A DNA stretch of 64,000 nucleotides from Struthio camelus (taxonomy: Eukaryota > Chordata > Aves > Struthioniformes > Struthionidae), in assembly GCF_040807025.1 (NCBI RefSeq), contig NC_090944.1, positions 2,632,068-2,696,067 of the forward strand. Direction: 5' to 3'. The translations under genes were made by a program, and so were the position numbers. Below the pieces are notes generated by a model that did no database searches, was not told where the DNA came from, and saw only the letters and a list, made by a program, of their open reading frames with translations. Positions 33,509 to 43,063 of this stretch are shown here, piece after piece; position 1 is the first letter of the stretch, and the number at the start of each line of letters is the position of its first letter.

Positions 33509-36500
33509 ATGTCTCCTGAACAGAAGTTTAAATGCTTAGCTCAGATGAACCATCACATAGGAAACTGGCTGTCAGAAGAAGTCCGTGAGATCCTTAGAAA
33601 GTGCGGTGGATGTGATCCTGGGGGCGCTCTGGAGCAAGATCTGAATTCCCCTGTGAATGGAGACTATGTAGCCTCCAACAGTGATCTGCAGAAAGAAGTT
33701 CTAAAACGGGGGAGAATTGATATCGGTCAGGGGGCTGAGCAGAAAGATTCATCCAAGCCATCACCCTCAGCAGAACAGTCGGAGGATCCTAAAAGGAATG
33801 AGCGTTCCAGAGGCCAAGAGGTCTTCCACTTGATCAAACACCCGGGACTAGAAAATTGCTACGCAAGGAAAAGGGGGAGGGCAGATCTTCAGGTTATCCA
33901 CAAGACTGCCCTGTGTGACCGCCAGCCCAGGATTGGCAGTGAATACCCCTTCCATTTTCGGCACAAGCTGCTGATGCTGGACTACCGTGGAAGGTATCTG
34001 GGTTGCCAGGAGCATGGCAAAGCAAAAGAAGGCGTTCTGAGCACTCCGAATGCAACAAGCCTTGGCACTGAGTGCTCAGATAGTGCCTCAGATATTGACA
34101 GTGAGTTTTTCAATGCTGAGCGTGAAGAAGGGGATGCCTCTGTTAAAGCAGGTCTGACACACACACATGCCATGGACCTCCAGGTGGCGATGTTTCATGG
34201 TGCCCCTGATTTCACGAGCCAGTACATTTCAACAAACCTCGCTTTGTGCCACTTGGCGCTCCCCCTCCTGCTACCAAATCCATGCACCGCACCAAGAGAG
34301 TTCCCTCAGCCAAGTTAAAAAGAGCTGGAAAGGGACGGAACAATTGGGAAAGCAGACCACAGTTAAGAGGAGCAGACCACAATTCAGAGGCACAAAAACA
34401 AACCGATTGATCAGGCAGACACACTCATTGTGTCCTTCATACGGATCGGGAGTTCTCCTTCCTCTTCCAAGGCTCAGCTCCTGAATGCTCTGCCGACTAA
34501 ACACAAACACGACACTTTCTTCCACCGACATTGCAAAGGCAGCACCAAAGGCTGTCTTCTAATGACAGGTGTTGTGCAGATCTCTTGGTCCTGTGCCAGT
34601 GGCAGTGCTGATGACACTTTTGACGGCTGTGTTGCTTTTTGTAACCTGCATGGAGATGCTAGAGGTCATGAACAACAATTGCCGTTTTTACAGCAGATCT
34701 CTTCTGTGAAGGAGGCTCTCAGTTAGCTGAGTCTGACCAGAGTGACAAGAAAGGCATGAACATTGTACGTGACCTGGGGCAGTCTCAAAAGCCTTTGATT
34801 TGTCTTTTCACTGAAGAAGAGAATGTTGCATGTGGCCGATCTAGCCAGAATGTAAAAAGAGGTATCCAGAACAGAAACACAGCAGAATTAGTAGAGGAGC
34901 TGGTAAAAACAATCAGAGACCTGCTAGCAAGGTGAAACAACCTTTTAAGGCTTGATGCTTGTCAGGACACAGCTCGCCAACATGGATTTATTGTGGCTAA
35001 AGAGGCAGAAGAGTGTGTGAGAGCCAAAGCAAAGGCAAGAACCTTGGTGGGATTCTTGACAAAGGAGAAATTGTGTTTGAGATCAAGTCACAGCTACTGC
35101 CTCTTCAAGGACAACTATGGTACCCATGGTGTAAAAAGGAGAAAGAGCTCCCCCGCTTGCAGGAAAAGAGGAACAAGAACATAGAACATCATGGGAGCCA
35201 AACTGAGCCAGAGAAGTGTGCAGGACGAAGAAAGCAACTCGACAGAGCGTTCCCCCTCAAGCAGCTGATGAAATCAGTCCTCGCTTTTCTCCAGGCACAG
35301 GCAAGAGACACCAAGAAATACTTGCTGCAGTGGAGGAAGGTCTTTAGGGATGACCTGTCCTCTGAGCACTTGGAGGAACTTCAGAAAGAGTATCATCAGT
35401 GAAGGTATCAAATCCTGGAAATAAAGAAAAGCAAGGAAAAAACCAGTCTGAAAACAGCATTGATGAATAAGTTAGAAGCCCTCTCCAATGCAGTCAATGA
35501 TTCATCCATTGGTCTCAAGCGTCTTTTGAGAGAAGTAGGGCAGATTCGTGAAGCTCTAGAATCCTTGAACTCAAAAGATGAATGTTTTTGCAAACTACCT
35601 GAAGTGGCAGTCGATCTGATGGTTTCAGGGTATGCCCTTGAAGTGGTGGATGGTGATGCTTCGTCTGTACCGTGACAATGGCTTGGGGCAATCTTTGACA
35701 AATTGAGAAGCTAGGGGAGAGAAGAGCGTTTGTTCTCTCAGTGCTTGGCATCCAGAGCCCGGGGAAGTCAAGCCTGCTGAATGCCATGTTTGGTCTGCAG
35801 TGGAACGTCAGTGCGGGGAGAGGCACGCGGGGAGCGTTTATGCAGCTGCTTCAGGTGGACGAGAAACCCCAAGAGGCCGTGGACTTTGATTACAGGCTGA
35901 TTGTTGACACGGGAGGACTTTGTGCCATGGAGGTGGCCAATAAGCAGTCACTTAATGATGACAATGAGCTAGCCACCTTTGGCATTGGCATTGGCAACAT
36001 GACTCTGATCAATATCTTGGGAGAAAATCCTGGAGACATGCAAGATGTCCTTCAGCTAGCTGGGCAGGCTTTTCTCCGGATGAAGCAAGTCAATCTTTCG
36101 CCAAGCTGCTGCTTTGTGCACCACAATGTTGGAGAAATAAGTGCCCAGGAACAAAACATGCAAGCACAAAGACGCCTGCAGGAAAAGCTGGAGGAAATGG
36201 CAGGGACAGCCGCCCAGCCGCCCAGCAGGCGTTCTGCCATGTCACCTGCTTCAGCGATGTCATCCGCTTTGATGTGAACACCCACAGTCACTACTTTGCT
36301 CACCTCTGGGTGGCAAGGAATCCCACCCATGGCCCCACCCAACCCCACACACAGCCAGCACATGCAGCAGTTAAAGAGCACAATTCTCCAAGCTGCCAAG
36401 AAGGGATCGCAGGGCACTATTTTAAGGCTCTCGAGCTTGAAAGTTCGTATGAGTGACTTGTGGAAGGCTCTGCTGAATGAAAAGTTTGTTTTCCCTTTCC

Positions 36501-37239
36501 AAAACACTCGGGAAGTTGCCGCAGACAACAGCTTAGGAACAACCGACAGCCAGTGGACCTGGCAGCTGGGGAGCCACATCCTAGACTTGCAAATGAAACG
36601 GAACAATCGGATTAGAAAGGGAGACGTTCCGCATGTGACCCGAAGAAGCCTTATGGAGGAAGTGCAAGATAAATATGAGACCCTCTGGAAAGACTTGGAA
36701 CCGTATTTCAGGGAAGATGACGCCAGTGGGCTTTTGATTCAGCGGAAAGCAAGCATTGAAAATCAACCGCAAGATCTGAGAGAAGCACTTGTGGAAGAGA
36801 CACAGAGAAAGTCTGCCGAGTTCATTGAACGGGAGAAGAATCCGAGCAAAGGGCATCAGAAGAAGCCAGAATGTGAACACGAGCTTGTCAAGAGAAGGCA
36901 ACTGGTGGCTTTGTCGCTAAAGAAGGAAGAGCTGCATGAAGAAAAGCTGAGGCAACACTTGGCTAGCCTCTGGAAACAATGGCTCTACAAAGTATCTTCC
37001 AGTGCACCTCCTCCTGCAGAACCAAACATAAACCTCCCTAGTGAGACCACTCTGCTGGAACATTTCAAGCAAGAGCCAAACAGAGAGGAAGAAATAAAAT
37101 GCTTCTTGCCAAAGGATGCATTTCCCATGGCATCCCTTGCAGGCAGTGCAAGAGATCATTGCTGCTGGAAGCTGCATTTCATTTCATCCCTTTGTATTTC
37201 AGATGCTAGTCGTACTTCCCAAAACATGTCTACAATAAA
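33509..37239 (+). pseudogene. GVIN1: VLIG/GVIN1-like N-terminal half, broken, one stop absent (copy 4)
   Basis: Same general decay, but position 36674-36676 is TAT (Tyr) instead of TAG, so the 3' part stays open from 36296 to 37396 (366 codons, with DKYETLWKDLEPYF). Other copy-specific changes: 4 bp missing near 35700 just before the P-loop segment, GIQSPGKSS in place of GIQSLGKSS, a changed pair of tandem 'gcagaccaca' repeats near 34350, and several substitutions in the N-terminal part. Upstream frameshifts still prevent a full product. AATAAA at 37234-37239. Confidence 0.85.
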
Positions 37240-37263
37240 CTCGCGGGCTAGCCTTCTGGTCAG

Positions 37264-38259
37264 GGTGTCTGCTGGTGCTGGGCTTGTGGCGGGGGTGCAG
37301 GGGGGAGTGGGGCGTTGTGTTGGGGGTGCTGGTCTTGTCGTGGGGGGTGCAGAGGGGAGTTGGTCCTTGTGTTGGGGGTGCTGGTCTTTGTTTTGAGGTG
37401 CAGAGGGGATCTGGAGCTTGTGTTGGGGGTGCAGAGGGGATCTGGGTGTTGTTGTGGGGGTGCTTAGAGGAGGTGGGCCTTGTGTTGGGGGTGCTGGACT
37501 TGTCGTGGGGGTGCAGAAGGGATCAGGGCCTTGTTTTTGGGGTGCTGGTCTTTGTTTTGAGGTGCAGAGGGGATCTGGGCATTGTGTTGGGGGTGCTGAG
37601 GGGATTTGGGTGTTGTTGTGGGGGTGCTTAGAGGAGGTGGGCCTTGTGTTGGGGGTGCTGGGTTTGTTGTGGGGGTGGAGAGGGGATCAGGGCCTTGTTT
37701 TTGGGGTGCTGGGCCTTGTTTTGAGGTGCAGAGGGGATCTGGGCATTGTGTTGGGGGTGCTGAGGGGATTTGGGTGTTGTTGTGGGGGTGCTTAGAGGAG
37801 GTGGGCCTTGTGTTGGGGGTGCTGGGTTTGTTGTGGGGGTGGAGAGGGGATCAGGGCCTTGTTTTTGGGGTGCTGGGCCTTGTTTTGGGAGTGCTGGGCT
37901 TGTCATGGGGGTGCTGAGGGGATCAGGGCATTGTGTTGGGGGTGCTGGGCATTGTGTAGGGTTTGCTGGGCTTGTTATGGGGGTGGAGAGGGGATCTGGG
38001 TCTTGTTTTGGGGGTGCTTAGAGGACGTGGGCCTTGTGTTGGGGGTGCTGGGCTTGTCGTGGGGGTCCTGAGTGGTCATGGTGTTGTGTTGGGGGTGGTG
38101 GGCGTTGTTTTGGGAGAACTAGGCTTGTTTTCAGGGTGCTTAGGGGATCTGGGCCTTGTTTTCGGGGTACTGAGGGGATCTGGGCGTTGCTTTGGCGGTG
38201 CTGGGCCTTGTCATGGGGGTGTTGAGGAAATCTAGGCCTTTTTTGGGGGGTGCGGAGAG
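37264..38259 (+). repeat. G-rich minisatellite, copy 4, expanded
   Basis: About 330 bp longer than in copies 1-3. A 164 bp segment is present twice in tandem (from about 37599 and from about 37763), and a variant monomer 'gacttgtcgtgggggtgca' near 37497 is unique to this copy. Confidence 0.9.
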
Positions 38260-38449
38260 GGTTACGGAGCACTCGACCAGGTTGCCCAGAGAGGTTGTGG
38301 AGTCTCCTTCCCTGGAGATATTCAAAAGCCGCCTGGCCCAATCCTGGGCAATATGCTCCAGAGGACCCTGGCTGAGCAGGGGCGTTGGACTCCAGGATCT
38401 CCGGAGGTCCCTTCCAACCTCCACCATTCTCTGAGCCTGTGATTCTGTG
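38260..38449 (+). mobile_element. CR1 LINE 3' fragment, copy 4
   Basis: Same insertion; reads 'gttacggagcac' where the others have 'gttccggagcac'. It leads into the truncated fifth copy. Confidence 0.9.
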
Positions 38450-38775
38450 AAATGTTAAGGCTAAAATTTTAACACTCACATCCCAGAAGTTTTCTTTTCC
38501 TTTCTTCTCAGAATTGGTTCCCGTCGATGGTCGAGCCCATCACACACCTCCCACAATCGCCTGTAATGTGCTCATGTAGTGTTCCAATGTTATAGGTCCT
38601 ATGGATTGGCATGGGGTTGGTTCACCTAGTTGATTTAAACCAGTTGAGGGAATGGTTAGAACGTACAGCTAGCAATCTGGTTTTGGAGCTAAGGAAAGGT
38701 TTTGCACATTGAGTGACTACTCCCCAAATTACAGCTTGGTTGCCACTGGCCACGCACACAGGGAGCCCCATTCCC
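38450..38775 (+). other. Leader of truncated fifth unit copy
   Basis: Matches unit positions 20-345 almost exactly and then breaks off after 'gggagccccattccc'. No gene recognised. Confidence 0.85.
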
Positions 38776-39130
38776 ATTTCACCCCAGAAAGCTCCCCGCA
38801 GGCATGCTGCAAATGGCTTGTGTGCCGTTTCCGCTCACAATTGCAACAAGATTGCTGTGCACAATTGGAGGGCAAAGGAGCAACCCCTCCAGAAGGGGAA
38901 AAGTGCCCAAAGACAGATGTGATCTCTGAGCTGGAACAGCTATCCCCTCCACATAGCATCTCCCAGCGCCAAAACGGTCTGCAATGGCAATGGCCTGAAT
39001 GTATTGGCATCCCTTGCCAGCAGTCCAAGAGATCATTGCTGCTGGAAGCTGCATTTCATTTCATCCCTTTGTATTTCAGTTGCTAGTCTTACTCTGGGAA
39101 ACATGTATACAATCACCTCAAGGGCTAGCC
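38776..39130 (+). pseudogene. GVIN1: VLIG/GVIN1-like C-terminal end plus 3' tail (fifth copy)
   Basis: After the leader break the sequence jumps about 1.6 kb in unit coordinates to the last VLIG codons: TPESSPQACCKWLVCRFRSQ, GKGATPPEG, then DVISELEQL. Unlike the units, which leave the family near unit position 2090, this copy continues through that natural-looking C-terminus into a tail ('aagagatcattgctgctgg' onward) that in the units sits after the N-terminal half at 8554-8680. It therefore keeps an older arrangement of C-terminus and 3' end. The polyadenylation hexamer of the units is changed here (tacaatcacc). Reads CRFRSQ where units have CCFRSQ. Confidence 0.75.
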
Positions 39131-39849
39131 TTCTGCAAAGAACCCAAACAATAGCCAACAGCAGAAGCAGCAAGATACACACCTAGATAATACCATGGCC
39201 TGTACATCACATCTGTGATTTTCTTCTCCTCTCCATAAGTGGGTTCACTTCTGGAGAGTGTTCAACTTCTGGACTCCATGAAGCAGAGTCTTTGCTGAAG
39301 TCTGTGATTTTAAAGTCCAACTGGACTGATAGGATCCCCTCATCTGATGGCCTCGGGAACAAACACGTCACGGAATGTCACCCTTCACCAAGTCTCTCTC
39401 TTGTGTTTGATCCTGTGGCTCTGCTCTGTCTGTAACACATGTTCCCACGTTCATAGCTCTGTACCAGCAACAAGCAGTAAAAGGGGCCTGTTGCCTGCTC
39501 TCGCTTCCTGACGTTCTCCTTGTATGTGGGAAGCATCGTGCGGGTGCTGGCGGGGAGGTTGTGGGGAGAGAAAGTGCCAGGTGCCTTTGGGAAGGTCTTC
39601 CGCAGGAGCCAGGCCTGAAGCCCCCTTACGAAGCCTTGCTGCAGAGTGCAGGCGTCTCCTGCTGAGCCTGGCAAGAGCTGGTCGCACTCTCCTGTGGCAA
39701 GTCAGGTCCAGTACGCTCGTCTGCACGGGCAGGACTGGAGGCTGTTGTCCCAAGAGGGCCACCTCTCCCTCCTGGCTCAGCTGGTGCACATAGAGATTTG
39801 CACGGCTCCTGCCACAGACGCGCAGAGATTGAAGCAATGTGGGATGAGG
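39131..39849. other. No gene recognised
   Basis: Single-copy-looking sequence between the fifth copy and the next array. A 159-codon minus-strand frame (39451-39930) runs through it but resembles nothing I know and extends into the array. A mobile-element remnant, such as a solo LTR, cannot be excluded. Confidence 0.5.
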
Positions 39850-39921
39850 GCCAGGGTGCATACAAGGTGTGAAAAGCAGCAGAGCGGCTGCAACGCTAGT
39901 CACGGTCTCTCCTGGTGCTGG
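39850..39921 (+). repeat. 72 bp direct repeat, left
   Basis: Runs from 'gccagggtgcatac' to 'cctggtgctgg' and is nearly identical to 41291-41362 (a few mismatches). The two copies sit exactly on either side of the G-rich array. The last bases, 'ggtgctgg', match the array monomer. Confidence 0.9.
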
Positions 39922-41290
39922 GCTTGTCATGGGGGTGCTGAGGGGATCTGGGCGTTGTGTTGGGGGTTCTGGGCTTGTCGTGGGGGTGGAGAGGGGACGT
40001 GGGCCTTGTGTTTGGGGTGCAGGGCCTGTTGTGGGGGTCCTGAGTAGTCAGGGCGTTGTTTTGGGGGTGCTGGGACTTGTTTTGGGAGAGCTAGGCTTGT
40101 TTTGGGGTGCTGAGGGGACCTAGGCATTGTTTTGGGAGTGCTGGAGATATCTGGGCCTTGTATTGGGGGTGCTGGACTTTTCATGAGGGTGCTGAGGGGA
40201 TCTGGGCATTGTGTTGTGGGTACCGGGCTTGTCGTGGTGCTTAGGGGATCTAGGCCTTGTGTTGGGTGTCCTGAGAGTATCGGGGCCTTTTTCTGGGGGT
40301 GCTGGGTCTTGTTTTAGGGGTGCTGGTCTTGTCGTTGGGGTGCTGAGGGGATCTGGGCTGTGTTTTTGGGGTGCTGGGCATTGCTTTTGGGGGTGCTGGG
40401 CATTGTGTTGGAGGTGCGGGGCTTTTTTGGGGGGTGCGGAGGGGATCTGGGCCTGGTTTTAGGAGCGCTGAGGGTATCTGGGGCTTTTATTGGAAATGCT
40501 GGTCTTGTCATGGGGACGTTGAGGGGATTTGGGCCTTGTATTGGGAGTGCTGGGCTTTGTGTTGGGGGTTCTGATGGGATCTGTGTCTTTTTTTGGGGGT
40601 GGTGAGGGGATCTGGGCCTTGTGTTAGTAGAGCTGAGGGGATCTTGGCCTTGTTTTGTGAGTGGTGGGTCTTGTTTTGCACGTGCTGAGGCGATCTGGGC
40701 ATTGTTTTGGGGGTGCTGGGCCTTGCTGTGGGGGTGCTGAGGGGATATGTTGGGGGTGCGGGGCTTGTGTTGTGGGTGCTGAGGAGATCTGGGCATTTTG
40801 TAGGGGGGCTGGGCTTATGGTGGTGCTGAGGGGATCTGGGCCTTGTGTTGGGGGTGCTGGGCTTGTTGTACGAGTGCTGAGGGGATCTGGGCCTTGTATT
40901 GGGGAGAGCTGGGCTTGTTGTGGGTGTGCTGAGGAGAGCTAGGTGTTGTTTTAGGGGTGCTGGGGCTTGTTTTGGGAGTCCTGAGGGGATCTGGGCCTTG
41001 TATTGGGGAGAGCTGGGCTTGTCGTGGGTGTGCTGAGGAGAGCTAGGTGTTGTTTTACGGGTGCTGGGCCTTGTTTTGGGAGTCCTGAGGGGATCTGGGC
41101 CTTGTATTGGGGGTGCGGGGCTTGTCATGGGGGTGCTGAACGGGATCTGGGCCTTATGTTTGGGAGTGCTGGGCCTTGTTTTGGGGTGCTGGGCCTTGTT
41201 TTTGGAGTTCTGGGCTTTGTTGTGGGGGTGCTGAGGGGATCTGGGCCTTGTGTTGGGCGTTCCTGAGGGGATCTGGGCGTTGTATTGGGG
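39922..41290 (+). repeat. G-rich minisatellite, 1.4 kb, single block
   Basis: Same monomer family as the unit minisatellites and in the same orientation, but more diverged between monomers ('gtgctgaggggatctgggc', 'cttgtgttgggggtgctgg'). A segment of about 118 bp recurs ('attggggagagctgggctt' near 40899 and near 41012). Continuous Gly/Trp/Cys-rich or Pro-rich frames are by-products of the repeat. Confidence 0.9.
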
Positions 41291-41362
41291 GCCAGGGCGC
41301 ATACAAGGTGTGAAAAGCAGCAGAGCGGCTGCAACGCTAGTCAGGCTCTCTCCTGGTGCTGG
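41291..41362 (+). repeat. 72 bp direct repeat, right
   Basis: Second copy of 39850-39921; it continues into unique sequence ('agacagtggggtgg'). Confidence 0.9.
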
Positions 41363-42169
41363 AGACAGTGGGGTGGGGGGACAAGCGGCACGTCCTCGTC
41401 CCAGGAGCTGCCCAAGACGTGGGCACTCGTCGTGGCACCAAGGGGAGAAGCCATCTGGCAAGCAGCGCCCAGGAGGCCGTACCGGGGCGGTCCGGCTGGA
41501 TTTCCTGCCACAGACAGCTCTCGCCACGCCAGCCAGAAACGCAGCAGCCTCCACCGCAGCCTTCTCCATCGCCATTTGTTATTGGAGCGGCTCTTGGAGG
41601 GGCAAGGGGGAAAGGATTCCCCACATTTTCACTTTTTTTTGGGGGGGGGGGGGTGGCACATTTCCTTTCTGATTTGCAACTATTTCTTTTTTTTTTCTCC
41701 CTGTCTTTTGGCAGATGGAGGGTGGTGGTTGCCCATATTTGAGCAGCTTGTGTGCAGGTTTTTAAAATGTATTTCCTGAGGAAGTTTTTTACAGCCTTGA
41801 AACTCTCCAGGTTTTTTTCCAGCAGTTTTTTTTTTTGTCTTTTTCTTCTTCCTCCCCCACAAGCAATCACCCATAGGGGTCATTTATTTACTTACACACT
41901 GTGGGTTTTATTTATTTACCCATGGGAAGGAGGCTGGGTTGGGGTTTGGCTGTTCTTTGTTTTTCAGCAGCTCCCCCTTTCCCCTCACCCCCCCCCCCGC
42001 CATTTCCTTGGGGCGTTCCTGATTAATTTTCACTCGGGGGTCACGGAGTCAGGCGCAGGGGCAGGGGGTGGGATGCCCTCTCCCCCCGAGCAGCTGGTTG
42101 TGGCTCCATTACTCCTTTTCTCCGGAGCCCGTTTTCTCTGGGCATTTCCTCACTCCCTGCTGGCCCGGG
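41363..42169. other. Non-coding T-rich sequence with homopolymers
   Basis: No gene seen. Contains T8 followed by G13 (41633-41653), several T8-T11 runs (41680-41840), a C11 run (41988-41998) and two ATTTATTTA motifs (around 41882-41890 and 41910-41918) of the AU-rich-element type. Could be an old 3' UTR or intron. Confidence 0.5.
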
Positions 42170-42284
42170 GAAGCTTCTAGAAGGTGCCGGAGCAACAGCT
42201 GCGGTAGGAGCCTCCTGATTGGTGGGTGTGGGAGTGTTAGCTGTGTCCTGATTGGCGGGTTGTGGATGGCAGCGTGGGGCGGGG
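42170..42284 (+). promoter_or_regulatory. Promoter-like cluster: heat-shock element, two inverted CCAAT, GC box
   Basis: GAAGCTTCTAGAA at 42170-42182 is a perfect three-unit heat-shock element (GAAnnTTCnnGAA). ATTGG (inverted CCAAT) follows at 42218-42222 and 42251-42255, and a GC box GGGGCGGGG at 42276-42284. No TATA box is seen. This order is typical of heat-shock-type promoters driven by HSF, NF-Y and SP1. What it drives is unclear: a degenerate array and a decayed relative of the four-exon gene follow. Confidence 0.45.
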
Positions 42285-42303
42285 AGTGAAGCCTTGTCTG
42301 TCC

Positions 42304-42380
42304 CTGCTGAGGGGATCTGGGGGTTGTGGGGGGTGCGGGGGGGATCTGGGGGTTGGGGGCGCTGGGGGTGTTTTGGGGGC
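42304..42380 (+). repeat. Short degenerate G-rich minisatellite
   Basis: A few diverged monomers ('ctgaggggatctgggggtt') of the same family in G-rich orientation, between the promoter-like cluster and the gene fragment. Confidence 0.7.
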
Positions 42381-42386
42381 AGAGAG

Positions 42387-42815
42387 GCGGGAGGCAGGGC
42401 AAGGGGAGGCCTTGGCTGCAGAGGTCTGCCCCTGCGGCAGGTGCTGGAATGGGGAGGGCACTAGTGTGTGCCTGTGGCCTGGGCAGGTGCCGCAGGAGCG
42501 GGGGGAGGCGCAGGCCGGGGCAGAGCAGGATGCAGCCCAGAGGCAGAGAGGCGGGCATGGCCGTGCTGAGCTGCCGAGGCCAAGAGAGGATTGTGGTGGG
42601 GGGGTGCTGAGAAGAGGGCAACAGCAACATCTGCACTGCACAGGCAGAGCCGGCTCCGTTGTGCTGACAACCAGGCGGTGCTGGTGAGCGATGAAGGCCA
42701 TGAGCTGCTGGACTGCCTCCCAAAAGTTGCACACAAAGAGTGGCCGGCGCACGTGAGACATCGCCAGTGCATCGTGCAGAAGCCTCCAGAGGCCCAGAGG
42801 GCAAACTGGGCATAA
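42387..42815 (+). pseudogene. Diverged relative of four-exon gene, fragment A
   Basis: Begins with a match to the end of exon 3 and its donor ('gaggcagggcaagg', a GC where the units have GT), crosses intron-like sequence, and ends with an exon-4-like open stretch after 'ctgcactgcacag'. The frame reads NQAVLVSDEGHELLDCLPK..H.EWPAH and stops at 42813-42815, so it keeps the conserved block of the unit protein but lacks the acidic, Cys-rich and basic parts. Exons 1 and 2 are not found upstream. Either a 3'-truncated pseudogene or part of a shorter paralogue. Confidence 0.6.
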
Positions 42816-43063
42816 GGTGCAAGCTGCCTCGGCCCTCAGGTACCCAACGGGACAGGGCCTGCGAGATTGCTGGTGGGGCGCTGCTGGCGCATCGGAGGCT
42901 CGAAGGCATCATCTTGGGCTGCTGCAGAAGGGCAGGTGAGAGGCAAGTGGGGGACGGAGCAGGCGCAGAGGCGGCAAGAGGTGGAGAGCAAGGGCTGGCC
43001 TGAGAAGAAGCAAGGGGCTGCTGCTCATGCAAAAGAGCCAGCAGCACACTCGTGCTGCACTAG

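Larger units (their letters stand above)
28582..38430 (+). repeat. Tandem unit, copy 4 (9849 bp)
   Basis: Longest and most diverged copy. The excess of about 320 bp lies in its G-rich minisatellite (37264-38259), which includes a 164 bp internal duplication. It also lacks 4 bp near 35700 and keeps a tyrosine codon at 36674-36676 where copies 1-3 have a TAG stop. Confidence 0.95.

Noticed and set aside
37264..38259. Gly/Val/Cys/Trp-rich frames in the unit minisatellites
   Set aside because: By-product of the tandem repeat; all three frames give similar low-complexity products.
38260..38449. Independent CR1 insertions in each unit
   Set aside because: Truncation point and flanking sequence are identical in every copy, so this is one insertion multiplied by duplication.
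39451..39930. 159-codon minus-strand frame with hydrophobic start
   Set aside because: No recognisable family, runs into the minisatellite, and no promoter, splice or poly(A) support.
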